The position numbers and the translations under genes are program-made. A DNA stretch of 64,000 nt, taken from contig NZ_JBHLZU010000011.1 of NCBI RefSeq assembly GCF_042429765.1, positions 124,001 through 188,000 on the forward strand, written 5' to 3'. The DNA is from Allokutzneria oryzae. Lineage in GTDB: Bacteria; Actinomycetota; Actinomycetes; Mycobacteriales; Pseudonocardiaceae. The notes beneath the pieces were generated by a model, which was not told the DNA's origin, did not search any database, and saw only the letters and a program-made list of their open reading frames with translations. Of the stretch, positions 30,225 to 39,865 are shown in pieces; the stretch's first letter is position 1; every line of letters begins with the position of its first letter.

Positions 30225-30953
30225 TCAGAGGCGGGGGAGACTTTCCACAAGCTCATGTGAACCGGTGGTCACGGCGGTGCTCGGGCGCCCCCAGACCGCG
30301 CGGTAGACCGCGTCCGCCGTGCCCGCCACCACCGCGTCGGTGTGCATCGCCGCGTCCGGTGCCGACGTCACCTCGGGATTCTGGCCGGGGCGCACGGTCA
30401 TGGTCCACGCCCGGCCCGCGTCGGCGGCGTGGAACAGGATCGTGCCGCCCGTGGTCACCGCGCTGGAGTCACCGATCGCCCGCAGACCCAGCCGCTCGTC
30501 GATGCCGTCCGCCGCGAACTCCGGGGCGAAGGTCAGCCGGGACTCCACGCCCAGCGCCAGTTCCGCGTCCAGCCGGTGGATCGCGGTCTCGTGCGCCATT
30601 CTGCGGGCCCACGCCCGCACGGTGCGCTCCGCCGCCCCGGGGAACATCCAGGTCGGTGCGAGCGGGTCCAGGTCCGTGAAGCGGCGGACCATCGTGCTGA
30701 GCGCGGTGTCCCACCACTCCAGCAGCTCGTCCCACCGCTGCGGTGCCCGCGGGAAGTCCGGGCGCACCGTGATGTCTTCCGCCACAAGGATTTCGCCGAC
30801 CCGGGCGTGCACCCTCGCGATGTGGCGCACGAGGTCGAGCACCGTCCAGCCCGGGCACGACGGGACCTCGGCGTCCGGCCCCGCTTCCACTGCCGCGCCT
30901 CGCATCGCCGCCGCCTGCACCAGGATGTGATCCACGAACTCGGCATGCTCCAT
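30225..30953 (-). CDS. Maleylpyruvate isomerase-family, mycothiol-dependent-type enzyme (copy 2)
   Basis: A 242-residue tandem paralogue of 29469-30197, similar throughout but identical at protein level from about RRMAHETAIHRL to FAPEFAADGIDE. The DNA of that block differs at one base in about 100. The rest of the two proteins is much more diverged, so the block looks like a recent gene conversion. ATG 30953 has TAGTGT ending 6 bases upstream, another leaderless-type start; each copy therefore has its own promoter. Confidence 0.85.
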   Translation of the reverse strand: MEHAEFVDHILVQAAAMRGAAVEAGPDAEVPSCPGWTVLDLVRHIARVHARVGEILVAEDITVRPDFPRAPQRWDELLEWWDTALSTMVRRFTDLDPLAPTWMFPGAAERTVRAWARRMAHETAIHRLDAELALGVESRLTFAPEFAADGIDERLGLRAIGDSSAVTTGGTILFHAADAGRAWTMTVRPGQNPEVTSAPDAAMHTDAVVAGTADAVYRAVWGRPSTAVTTGSHELVESLPRL

Positions 30954-30962
30954 GTCCCGACA

Positions 30963-31790
30963 CTAGGACTCCGGAGCGACCGCCGACCAGTCGACGGTGA
31001 CCTCGCCGAGGCGCCAGCGGCGGTGGTTGTCGCGCACCGGCCAGCCGCGTTCGGCGAACATCCGGACCGCCTCCGCCCACCTCGCGCGGGGGCCGAACGG
31101 CACGAACGGCGCGGCGTTCGCCCAGCAACCGTCCAAATCGGACAGCAGCTCGTGCACGCGCTCACCGGGGATGTTGCGGTGGATCAACGACTTCGGCAGC
31201 CGTTCGGCCAGCTCCGACGGCGCCTCGATGTCCGAGGGCAGGCAGGAGAAGGTCATCGTCAGCGGGCCCGAGGCGTCCAGGGTGACCCAGCAGCAGCGCC
31301 TGCCGATCTCGTCGCACGTGCCCTCCACCAGCAGCCCGCCCGGGGCGAGGCCGTCGAGGATCGTGCGCCAGGCCTGCTCCGCGTCGGCCTCGGTGTACTG
31401 GCGCAGCACGTTGAACGCGCGCACCAGCACCGGATGCCGCCCTGCCAGCTCGAAGCCACCCCTGCGGAACTCCAGCAGCGGGGGCTCGGCCGCGGCGACG
31501 CCCGCCGCGACGCGCTCGGCGTCGATCTCCAGGCCGAGCATCCGCAGGTCGGGGCGGACCGGGCGCAGCCGCTGGGCCATCTCCACCGTGGTCACCGGCG
31601 ACGAGCCGTAGCCGAGGTCGATGACCAGCGGGTCCGCCGCGCGCCGCAGGACCTCGGTCACCAGCGGGTTCGCCGCCATCCAGCGGTCGACCCTGCGCAG
31701 CCGGTTGGGGTTGGTCGTGCCCCGGGTCGGCAGGCCGAGCGCACGGGCTCGGCCCGCCGCGAACCTGGGCTTGCGGCGCGCCTGGTTCAC
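30963..31790 (-). CDS. Class I SAM-dependent methyltransferase, function unknown
   Basis: A 275-residue protein. Motif I is LVIDLGYGSSPVTTVEMAQR, followed by LGLEIDAERV (ribose-binding acid), then FNVLRQYTEADAEQAWR and the beta-hairpin LAPGGLLVEGTCDEIGRR. The C-terminal region has HDLGCWANAAP-like aromatic residues and may bind the substrate. The GTG at 31790 follows GGGAAC. It is 10 bp from the DUF2505 gene on the same strand and may be co-transcribed with it. I do not recognise the specific function. Confidence 0.8.
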   Translation of the reverse strand: MNQARRKPRFAAGRARALGLPTRGTTNPNRLRRVDRWMAANPLVTEVLRRAADPLVIDLGYGSSPVTTVEMAQRLRPVRPDLRMLGLEIDAERVAAGVAAAEPPLLEFRRGGFELAGRHPVLVRAFNVLRQYTEADAEQAWRTILDGLAPGGLLVEGTCDEIGRRCCWVTLDASGPLTMTFSCLPSDIEAPSELAERLPKSLIHRNIPGERVHELLSDLDGCWANAAPFVPFGPRARWAEAVRMFAERGWPVRDNHRRWRLGEVTVDWSAVAPES

Positions 31791-31800
31791 GAGTTCCCGC

Positions 31801-32304
31801 TCACGAGATCTCGCGCAGCCAGCTCAGCGTGAAGGTGTTCTCCGCGTCCAGCAGCCTGCCGATCTGCTCGACGATCGCCTTCTCCACCTTGCCGCCGACG
31901 AACGGCAGCGAGACCCGCACCTCCAGCGCGCTCAGCAGCTCCGCGCCCATCGCGCTCGGCCGCAGCTGCAGCGAGCAGTTGATCGACGCCGGCGCCCCTG
32001 GCACCGAGGCCACCACGGTGCCGACCGCGCCCTCGCCCGCCTGGCGCCAGCGCTCGGTGCGCTCGATCACCAGGTCGCCGTTGATCAGCGAGCGCACGAA
32101 GGACGGCAGCTTGTCCGAGGGGACGCCCTGCTTGAGCACCGCCTTGCTCTCACCGCCCACGGTGGTCTCGTGCGAGACGAGTTCCGCCTTGGCGCCGCCG
32201 ACCGCGGCGAGCCTGGCCCGCAGGTACTCGGCGTCGGTGAGCGCCGCGAGCAGCGCGGGCGCGGGGAAGGGGAACTCGTGTGAGGTCTCGGTGCTGGTGG
32301 CCAC
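31801..32304 (-). CDS. DUF2505 protein, Rv0481c-like
   Basis: A 167-residue START/SRPBCC-like protein (DUF2505), matching M. tuberculosis Rv0481c, which is also divergent from murB. The sequence ends in the long C-terminal helix GGKVEKAIVEQIGRLLDAEN, as in polyketide-cyclase-like proteins that enclose a hydrophobic ligand. GTG 32304 is preceded at 8 bases by a TAGCCT box with no ribosome-binding site. The promoter physically overlaps that of murB. Ligand and function are unknown. Confidence 0.88.
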   Translation of the reverse strand: MATSTETSHEFPFPAPALLAALTDAEYLRARLAAVGGAKAELVSHETTVGGESKAVLKQGVPSDKLPSFVRSLINGDLVIERTERWRQAGEGAVGTVVASVPGAPASINCSLQLRPSAMGAELLSALEVRVSLPFVGGKVEKAIVEQIGRLLDAENTFTLSWLREIS

Positions 32305-32312
32305 GGCGCGTC

Positions 32313-32322
32313 AGGCTACCGT
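32313..32322. promoter_or_regulatory. Overlapping divergent -10 boxes of DUF2505 and murB
   Basis: The minus-strand -10 TAGCCT (32318-32313) and plus-strand -10 TACCGT (32317-32322) share two base pairs. Each ends 8 bases before its own start codon (32304 and 32331). The gap between the genes is only 26 bp, so the two promoters cannot be occupied at once. Confidence 0.65.
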
Positions 32323-32330
32323 TGACGGTC

Positions 32331-33413
<1,083 letters not shown>

Positions 33414-33552
33414 GCCTCGCAGCGCGTTGATCACTGCTCCTATGGCAAATACCTACGCGGCCGAGGGCCGTTCGGGTGACGTCGTGTGACGATTGTCTTA
33501 CTGCGCGTGTTTCATGGGATGTGCGGATGCCGGCTCTGACGAGGAGGGCATC

Positions 33553-34554
33553 ATGGCGGGCAATTCCCGGGCCTGGCGCAGGGACGAGATCCGGCCGGTG
33601 AAGCGGCGGGTCGAAGACGACTTTCTCGATCTCCCAGGAGTCGTCGGCGTCGACATCATCGAGAAGCGCGTCGCGGGGCTTCCGACCGGCCGGTTGTCGA
33701 TCGCGGTGTCGGTGCTGGACAAGCGGCCCGCCGACCGCTTGCCCGCGTGGCAACTGCTGCCGAGGGAGGTCGAGGGCGTCCCGGTGGACGTGGTGCGCGA
33801 CACCGTGGTGATCCACACCGCGCTGATGCGCGCCGACTCCGCCCCGGAGCCGCCGCCGGAGGCGTACTCGACGCTGGTCGGCGGGATCAGCGTGGGACCG
33901 TGCAGGCCGATCCGGCTCGGCCCGCCGCAGGCGCCGGAGTACGGCGAGTACGTCACGGTGGGCACCCTCGGCGTCCTGGTCACCGATCGGCTGGGCAGCG
34001 GGGAGGTGCTCGGGCTGACCAGTTTCCACGTCGCGTGCGTCGACGACGGCTGGACCATCGGCGACCAGATGACCCATCCGTCCAGAGTGGACGGTGGAAG
34101 GTGTGCGGAGGACGTGTGCGGCAGCCTCGCCCGCGGGGCGCTGTCGTCCAGAGTGGACGGTGCGCTGATCGGGCTGGCGCCCGGTCGTCCCTATGCGCCC
34201 GCCATCGTCGGCATCGGCCGGGTCTGCGGGCACACCCCGGCCCGTGTCGGCGCCCCCGTCCGCAAGCGCGGCCGCTCGACCGGGCTGACCGCGGGGCTGG
34301 TGGTGTCGGTGGACGCCACGGTGCAGCTGGACTACGGCAACGGGCTCGGCGTGCGCCGGATGCGCGACCAGGTCCGGGTCGAGGTGGCCGGGGGCCGCTT
34401 CGGCGACCGGGGTGACTCCGGGGCCGCCGTCGTCGACCAGTCCGGTCGCGTTGTGGGCCTCTACTTCGCGGGGAACCAGTGCGGAACGGTGGGCTACGCC
34501 AACCCCATCGACCGCGTCCTCACCGAGTTGGTCGTCGACGTTTTCACCGGTTGA
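33553..34554 (+). CDS. Trypsin-like serine protease-fold protein
   Basis: A 333-residue protein. ATG 33553 follows GAGGAGGG. The C-terminal domain (about 115-330) has a likely triad: His in LTSFHVAC, Asp in RVDGALIGL, Ser in FGDRGDSGAAVV. This is the layout of trypsin-like proteins resembling the Nal1 type. The N-terminal 110 residues (KRRVEDDFLDLPGVVGVDI, then LPAWQLLPREVEGVPVDVV) look like a separate small alpha/beta domain. No signal peptide is visible, so it is probably cytoplasmic. Inserted between murB and the L,D-transpeptidase gene, it breaks the mycobacterial order. Two copies of the GTCCA-GAG-TGGAC palindrome lie within the coding sequence. Confidence 0.78.
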   Translation: MAGNSRAWRRDEIRPVKRRVEDDFLDLPGVVGVDIIEKRVAGLPTGRLSIAVSVLDKRPADRLPAWQLLPREVEGVPVDVVRDTVVIHTALMRADSAPEPPPEAYSTLVGGISVGPCRPIRLGPPQAPEYGEYVTVGTLGVLVTDRLGSGEVLGLTSFHVACVDDGWTIGDQMTHPSRVDGGRCAEDVCGSLARGALSSRVDGALIGLAPGRPYAPAIVGIGRVCGHTPARVGAPVRKRGRSTGLTAGLVVSVDATVQLDYGNGLGVRRMRDQVRVEVAGGRFGDRGDSGAAVVDQSGRVVGLYFAGNQCGTVGYANPIDRVLTELVVDVFTG

Positions 34555-34670
34555 GGCGATCTTGGGTCATCCGGGGTGACGACCGTCACACCCGATTCGG
34601 CGCACCCTCCGCTTCACCTCGAACGTCTTGGGAGCGGTGCACGATCGTGCGCATGGGCAGGTGGAGGTCG

Positions 34671-35864
34671 ATGGTCGTGGATGTACGGGACCGGCGGAGA
34701 CAGGGCAGAGCTCGGCGCGTTGTCGGGATGACGGGCATCGCGGTGGCTGCGGTTCTCTCGTTGGTCGCGTGCACCGGCGGTGGCGGGGAGCAGGCCAAGC
34801 AGCAGCAGGAGGAGGTGCCCCCGGTCGCCAAGGTCGCGATGGACCCGGCCGACGGCGCCAAGGACGTCAGCCCGGCCACCCCGGTCAAGGTCACCGTCAC
34901 CCAGGGCACGCTGACCGAGGTCACGCTGTCCAACGCCGACGGCAAGCCGGTCAAGGGCGAGCTGGCCGCGGACAAGCTGAGCTGGTCGAGCACGGAGAAG
35001 CTGGCCTTCGACAAGACCTACACGTGGTCCAGCAAGGCCACCGGCACCGACAACAAGCAGGTCGAGGCCAAGGGCGGCTTCACCACGCTGAAGCCGGCCA
35101 AGCAGATCCGGGCGACGGTCAACCCGACCGACAACGCCGTTGTCGGCATCGCCATGCCGATCAAGGTCGAGTTCGACGCGAAGGTCAAGGACAAGGCCGC
35201 CGCCGAGAAGGCGCTGACCGTGGAGAGCACGCCCAAGGTCGAGGGCGCGTGGGCCTGGCTCAACGACCGCGAGGTGCACTTCCGGCCGAAGGAGTACTGG
35301 CCGGCCAATACCAAGGTCAAGGTGCGCGCGGAGCTCTACGGGATCAACTACGGCGACGGCAACTACGGCCGGGCCGACCTGTCCACGCAGTTCAGCGTCG
35401 GCCGGGCGCAGATCGTGAAGGCGTACACGCCGTCGCACAAGCTCGTGGTCGAGCGGGACGGTCAGACCGTGGCGACCTACAACGCCAGCTACGGCAAGGA
35501 CAACGACGCCAACCTGAACACGCCCAACGGCACCTACATCGTGATGCAGAAGAACGCCGTCGAGCGGATGGACAACCCGAAGTACGGCTACACCAACGTC
35601 ATGAAGAAGTGGGCCGTCCGGATCTCCAACCACGGCGAGTTCATCCACGAGAACAACGACAACGCGTCCAACATCGGCCGCGCCAACACCTCGCACGGCT
35701 GCGCCAACCTGATGGAAGCCGACGCGAAGAAGTTCTTCGACAGCGCCCTGATCGGCGACCCGGTCGAGGTCACCGGCTCCAAGGGCTCCATCGCCCCGCA
35801 GTACGACGTCTACGACTGGCAGCTCTCGTGGTCCCAGTGGACGGCCAAGTCCGCCCTGCGCTGA
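34671..35864 (+). CDS. L,D-transpeptidase lipoprotein, LprQ-like
   Basis: A 397-residue exported lipoprotein. The signal peptide ends in the lipobox LSLVAC. Two Ig-like domains follow (about 50-150 and 150-250). The YkuD catalytic domain (about 255-375) has SHGCANL with the active cysteine and the HGEFIHEN region. These enzymes make 3-3 cross-links in peptidoglycan, common in actinobacteria. ATG 34671 is preferred because GGAGG precedes it; ATG 34653 is the other option. It corresponds to M. tuberculosis Rv0483 (lprQ). A hairpin at 35876-35911 ends the transcript. Confidence 0.9.
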   Translation: MVVDVRDRRRQGRARRVVGMTGIAVAAVLSLVACTGGGGEQAKQQQEEVPPVAKVAMDPADGAKDVSPATPVKVTVTQGTLTEVTLSNADGKPVKGELAADKLSWSSTEKLAFDKTYTWSSKATGTDNKQVEAKGGFTTLKPAKQIRATVNPTDNAVVGIAMPIKVEFDAKVKDKAAAEKALTVESTPKVEGAWAWLNDREVHFRPKEYWPANTKVKVRAELYGINYGDGNYGRADLSTQFSVGRAQIVKAYTPSHKLVVERDGQTVATYNASYGKDNDANLNTPNGTYIVMQKNAVERMDNPKYGYTNVMKKWAVRISNHGEFIHENNDNASNIGRANTSHGCANLMEADAKKFFDSALIGDPVEVTGSKGSIAPQYDVYDWQLSWSQWTAKSALR

Positions 35865-35875
35865 CACTGTGAGTT

Positions 35876-35911
35876 CGGAAACTCCGCGGTCGCGGCGCCG
35901 GGGAGTTTCCG
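35876..35911 (+). terminator. Hairpin terminator after the L,D-transpeptidase gene
   Basis: Perfect 10-bp stem (CGGAAACTCC with its complement at 35902-35911), 16-base loop, 12 bp after the stop. It argues that the next gene starts at GTG 35926 rather than at the earlier GTG 35869. Confidence 0.75.
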
Positions 35912-35925
35912 GGTTCACTGGCACG

Positions 35926-36759
35926 GTGCGACTCTCGGAGTTGAGTGGTGCCGACGGGGTTCGGCTCGCCGTCGTGGAGGCCGGGCCCCAGGAGGCTCCG
36001 CCGGTGATCCTGCTGCACGGGTGGGCGCAGTCGGCCCGCTCCTGGGCGGCTCAGCTCGCCGATGAGCGGTTGACCTCGGAGTTCCGCCTCATCGCCGCCG
36101 ACCTGCGTGGGCACGGCGGCTCCGAAGCCCCCGTCGGGGGATACGACCGACCGGCCACCTGGGCGGGCGACGTCGCCGCCCTGCTGGCGCACGCGGGCAG
36201 GCCCCCGGTGCTCGTTGGCTGGTCCTACGGCGGCCTGGTGATCGCCGACTACCTGCGGGAACACGGCTCCGGCGCGCTCGCGGGCATCGCGCTCGTCGGC
36301 GCGATCACGGAGATCGGCCGCCATCGCGAGGGCGGCAGAACCGCCGCCGTCATGCGCGCCGCGCTGCCCGCCGCCCTGGACACCGATCCGGCCGTCGCGG
36401 TGCCCGCGTTGCACGCGTTCATCGACGGCATGGCCGCTCGACCACTGCCCGGTGAGCTCGCGCAGGCCGCGCTCGGCGCCGCGCTGAGCACTCCGCCCGC
36501 TGTCCGTGGCGCGCTGTTCCGCCGCGACGTCGGCAGCGCCGACGTGCTCGCCGCTCTCACTGTTCCGGCGCTGGTCGTCCACGGCCTTGACGACCAGGTC
36601 GTCGACCCGGCAGCGGGCCGTTATGCCGCCGACCTCATCCCCGGCGCCGCGACCAGCTGGTATCCCGGGTGCGGCCACCTGCCCTTCGTGGAGCACGCCG
36701 ACCGTTTCAACGCCGAGCTGGCCGAGTTCGTCGAGCGTTGTTGTGGGGAGGGACCGTGA
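35926..36759 (+). CDS. Alpha/beta-hydrolase
   Basis: A 277-residue hydrolase with all canonical residues: oxyanion segment LLHGWAQSARSW, nucleophile Ser100 in VGWSYGGLV, acid Asp in HGLDDQVVD, and His in CGHLPFVEH. It resembles the haloalkane-dehalogenase/proline-iminopeptidase branch. The start follows the upstream terminator; the frame is open to GTG 35869, but that start lies before the hairpin. It overlaps mshA by 4 bp (GTGA), so it is co-translated with the first enzyme of mycothiol synthesis. The substrate is unknown. Confidence 0.85.
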   Translation: MRLSELSGADGVRLAVVEAGPQEAPPVILLHGWAQSARSWAAQLADERLTSEFRLIAADLRGHGGSEAPVGGYDRPATWAGDVAALLAHAGRPPVLVGWSYGGLVIADYLREHGSGALAGIALVGAITEIGRHREGGRTAAVMRAALPAALDTDPAVAVPALHAFIDGMAARPLPGELAQAALGAALSTPPAVRGALFRRDVGSADVLAALTVPALVVHGLDDQVVDPAAGRYAADLIPGAATSWYPGCGHLPFVEHADRFNAELAEFVERCCGEGP

Positions 36760-38003
36760 CCAGGCGGATCGCGGTGCTCGCGATGCACACCTCGCCGCTG
36801 GAGCAGCCGGGCACCGGCGACGCGGGCGGCATGAACGTCTACGTCGCGCAGACCAGCAGGCGGCTCGCGGCCCGGGGCGTCGATGTCGAGGTGTTCACCA
36901 GGGCGAACGCCACGGGTCTGCCGCCGTCGGTGGAGATGGTCCCCGGGGTGACCGTGCGGCACGTGGCCGCAGGGCCGCCTGAGCTGGACAAGAACGACCT
37001 GCCCGCCCACGTCCCGGAGTTCACCGCCGGGGTGATCGCGGCTGGACGCGGTGGCTACGACGTCGTGCACTCGCACTACTGGCTGGCCGGGCAGGCCGGG
37101 ATCAGGGCCAAACGCGCGTGGAAGGTGCCGCTCGTGCACACCGCGCACACGCTGGCCAAGGTCAAGAACGCCGCACTCGCCGACGGCGAGCGGCCGGAGC
37201 CGCGAGCGCGGGTGCTCGGTGAGGAGCTCCTGGCCGCCGAGGCGGACCGGCTCGTGGTCAACACCGAGGTCGAGGCGGAGGAGCTGCGCGAGCTGTACAA
37301 CGCCCGCGCCGAGCAGGTCCTGACCATTCCGCCCGGGGTGGACCTCGACTGCTTCACCCCGGGCGACCGGGCAGGCGCGCGTGCCGAGCTCGGTCTGCCC
37401 GCCGACGCGCTCGTTCCCGCCTTCGTGGGCCGCATCCAGCCGCTGAAGGCCCCGGACGTGCTGCTGCGCGCCACGGCCGAGCTGGTCGCCCGCGCGCCGT
37501 CCCTGCGCGAGCGCCTGGTCACCCTCGTCGTTGGCGGCCCGTCGGGCACCGGGCTGGACCAGCCGGAGCTGTTGCAGCGGCTCGCGGCCGAGCTCGGCGT
37601 CGCCGACGTGGTCCGCTTCCTGCCGCCGCGCTCCGGCGCCGCGCTCGCCCAGGTCTACCGGGCCGCCGACGTGGTCGCGGTGCCCAGCCACAGCGAGTCC
37701 TTCGGCCTGGTCGCGCTGGAGGCGCAGGCGTGCGGCACCCCGGTCGCGGCGACCGCCGTCGGCGGGCTGCCGATCGCGGTGGCCGACGGCGTCTCCGGGC
37801 TGCTGCTGCCGGACCACCTGACCGCGCGGTGGGCGGACGCGCTCGCGAAGATCGCGCTCGATCCGGTACGGCACGCGGCCATGTCCGCCGCCGCCGTGCG
37901 GCATGCGGGACGCTTCTCCTGGGAACGCACGACGGAGGGGTTGTTGGCCGCTTACGCCGACGCCGCGCGAACGGAGGTCGGGGCATGCGCGTCGAGGAGC
38001 TGA
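36756..38003 (+). CDS. mshA: D-inositol-3-phosphate glycosyltransferase
   Basis: A 415-residue GT4-family enzyme, the first step of mycothiol synthesis: UDP-GlcNAc plus inositol-3-phosphate. The N-terminal loop is HTSPLEQPGTGDAGGMNVY. The donor region is at the C-terminus (SHSESFGLVALEAQACGTPV with the E-x7-E motif). VGRIQPLKAPDVLL marks the start of the second Rossmann domain. GTG 36756 follows GGGAGGG and overlaps the hydrolase stop. Presence of mycothiol in this organism is supported by the two MDMPI-family genes. Confidence 0.95.
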   Translation: MTRRIAVLAMHTSPLEQPGTGDAGGMNVYVAQTSRRLAARGVDVEVFTRANATGLPPSVEMVPGVTVRHVAAGPPELDKNDLPAHVPEFTAGVIAAGRGGYDVVHSHYWLAGQAGIRAKRAWKVPLVHTAHTLAKVKNAALADGERPEPRARVLGEELLAAEADRLVVNTEVEAEELRELYNARAEQVLTIPPGVDLDCFTPGDRAGARAELGLPADALVPAFVGRIQPLKAPDVLLRATAELVARAPSLRERLVTLVVGGPSGTGLDQPELLQRLAAELGVADVVRFLPPRSGAALAQVYRAADVVAVPSHSESFGLVALEAQACGTPVAATAVGGLPIAVADGVSGLLLPDHLTARWADALAKIALDPVRHAAMSAAAVRHAGRFSWERTTEGLLAAYADAARTEVGACASRS

Positions 38004-38473
38004 TCGAGTCCACTTTGGACGAACGCGAGCTCGCGTGGCAGAGCAAGGAGGAGGGCAAGTACTTCGTCACGCTGCCCGGGACGAAGAAGCTCCAGACGAA
38101 CTGCTGGCTGATCGTGGGCCGGGAGGCGCTGCTGGTCGAGGCGTTCGTCTGCCGCCAGCCCGACGGCAACCACGAGGACGTCTACCGGTTCCTGTTGCGC
38201 CGCAACGCGAAGCTCTACGGCGTGCACTACACCCTCGACGCAGAGGGGGACATCTACCTGGTCGGACGGGTCGGACTGCACGCGGTGACCGCCGACGAGC
38301 TGGACCGGCTGCTCGGCCAGGTGCTGGAGGCGGCCGACGGCGACTTCAACAGCCTGCTGGAGATCGGGTTCGCCGACGCGATCCGGCGGGAGTGGGCCTG
38401 GCGGGTCTCGCGCGGGGAGTCCCTCGCCAACCTGAGGTCCTTCAAGCACCTGGTCGGCGACGCCGAGTCCTAA
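37985..38473 (+). CDS. YbjN-domain protein, Rv0487-like
   Basis: A 162-residue protein of the YbjN/type III secretion chaperone-like family. It starts with ATG 37985, 19 bp inside the mshA gene, with GGAGG upstream. Segments NCWLIVGREALLVEAFVC, YRFLLRRNAKLYGVHYTLD and the C-terminal IRREWAWRVSRGESLANL are typical. The position after mshA matches M. tuberculosis Rv0487. The role in mycothiol metabolism or envelope quality control is not established. Confidence 0.9.
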   Translation: MRVEELIESTLDERELAWQSKEEGKYFVTLPGTKKLQTNCWLIVGREALLVEAFVCRQPDGNHEDVYRFLLRRNAKLYGVHYTLDAEGDIYLVGRVGLHAVTADELDRLLGQVLEAADGDFNSLLEIGFADAIRREWAWRVSRGESLANLRSFKHLVGDAES

Positions 38474-38556
38474 TCGTGACCCCCGGCTGACGAACGCGAA
38501 CGCGGCCACGCTCCGTCCTTGTGGCAAGCCGTCAACCGTCCGAGGGGGAGAACCAC

Positions 38557-39492
38557 GTGACCCGACGTCTCGGCACCGCGCTCGGTGCCGTCCTGCTGCT
38601 GGGGTTGTTGGCCGGATGTGGTTCCGGCGCAACGAGTTCCCGCAACGCGGAGCCCGCGTTCGACATGGCGTCCCCCGCGCCGGCGGACGGCAGGCGGGGC
38701 GCAGGTGAGGGCGGCACCGGCCTCTCGCCGGAGCAGAAGGCGGCACCGGAGCGCAAGCCCGTGCAGCCCGTGCCCTCCGCCGAGCCCGTGAACTCGGTTT
38801 CCCCGCAGCGCCAACTGATCCGCACCGCCCGGTTGGAGCTGAGGGCCGCCGATGTCGCGGAGGCGGTCGGCCGCGGCAAGGAGGCGGCGACCAGGGCGGG
38901 TGGGTTCGCGGGCGCAGAGGAGGCCAGGGAGAGCCGCGCGACGCTGACCCTGCGCGTTCCCTCGGACAAGCTCGACGGGGTGCTCGACGAGCTCGGCCGC
39001 CTCGGGGAGGTCTCCCTCCGGGACGTGCGCTCCACCGACGTCACCGACCAGCTCGTGGACACGCAGAGCCGGATCGCCTCGCAGCGCGCCAGCGTGGACC
39101 GCGTCCGCGCCCTGCTGGAGCGCGCCAACACCGTCGGCGAGGTCGTGCAGGTGGAGGGCGAGCTGACCCGCCGCCAGGCCGATCTCGAAGCGCTGCAACG
39201 GCGTCTGGAGTCGATGAGCAACCAGGTCGCGATGTCCACGGTGACGCTCACCGTGACCAAGACGTCCGCGCCGTCAGCCGCCGCTGCGGACTCGGGATTC
39301 CTGGCCGGTCTGGAAAGTGGCTGGAAAGCGTTGCTGGCCTTCGGTTCCGGGCTGTTGACCGCGATCGGGGCAGTGCTGCCGTTCGCCGTCGTGATCGCGG
39401 TTCCCGTTGTGGCGCTGGTGATCTGGCTGCGCCGTCGCAGGGCCGTCGCCGCACCGGTCCCGGCAGCTGCCGCCGCCTCGGCTGAGGAGTAG
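38557..39492 (+). CDS. DUF4349 lipoprotein with coiled coil
   Basis: A 311-residue protein. GTG 38557 follows GAGGGGGAG. The lipobox LLAGC ends the signal peptide. After a proline-rich linker, DUF4349 runs from about 85 to 290: LIRTARLELRAADV, then RVPSDKLDGVLDEL, a coiled-coil stretch around RASVDRVRALLERANTVG and LEALQRRLESMSNQ, and a C-terminal membrane helix (VLPFAVVIAVPVVALVIWL). It is anchored at both ends of the extracytoplasmic domain. Function is unknown. It is an insertion relative to the mycobacterial order. Confidence 0.88.
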   Translation: MTRRLGTALGAVLLLGLLAGCGSGATSSRNAEPAFDMASPAPADGRRGAGEGGTGLSPEQKAAPERKPVQPVPSAEPVNSVSPQRQLIRTARLELRAADVAEAVGRGKEAATRAGGFAGAEEARESRATLTLRVPSDKLDGVLDELGRLGEVSLRDVRSTDVTDQLVDTQSRIASQRASVDRVRALLERANTVGEVVQVEGELTRRQADLEALQRRLESMSNQVAMSTVTLTVTKTSAPSAAAADSGFLAGLESGWKALLAFGSGLLTAIGAVLPFAVVIAVPVVALVIWLRRRRAVAAPVPAAAAASAEE

Positions 39493-39497
39493 GGACG

Positions 39498-39546
39498 GTG
39501 GAGCGGCTCGGGAGAGAGGGGGAGTCGCGAGCTCGAGCCGCTCCAC
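39498..39546 (+). terminator. Hairpin terminator after the DUF4349 gene
   Basis: Perfect 13-bp inverted repeat (39498-39510 with 39534-39546), 23-base loop, 6 bp after the stop. Confidence 0.7.
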
Positions 39547-39716
39547 GTGTGTCCCCGGCCGGATCGCAGGTGGGGGGCACCTGGAACGTCCGGGCGGGCC
39601 GCGGTTCGACGGGGGATGCGAACCGCGCGGCGCCCCACCGGATCGGGGAATGCGTGGGAGCCGACCGGCGAGGGCCCTGCCAACTTGTCAGAAGCCGACA
39701 GCCGATCACAACCCTG

Positions 39717-39762
39717 CTTCGTTACTCCATTCGAGTGTTATTAGGTGTGCGAAGTAACGGAG
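39717..39762. promoter_or_regulatory. AT-rich inverted repeat upstream of the CoA-ligase gene
   Basis: CTTCGTTACT (39717-39726) pairs with AGTAACGGAG (39753-39762) with one G-T position. The enclosed 26 bases are unusually AT-rich and could contain the promoter. The rest of 39547-39865 shows no gene. A candidate control site for the ligase, possibly for the TetR protein at 41716. Confidence 0.4.
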
Positions 39763-39865
39763 AGATATCGGGTTCCTGCAGGTGGCGGATGCCTTGACCT
39801 TGGCTTGTGAGGCCGGTCACGATGAGGCGCCGCCACCTGGGCAACCACCCGACGGAGGGACGTTC

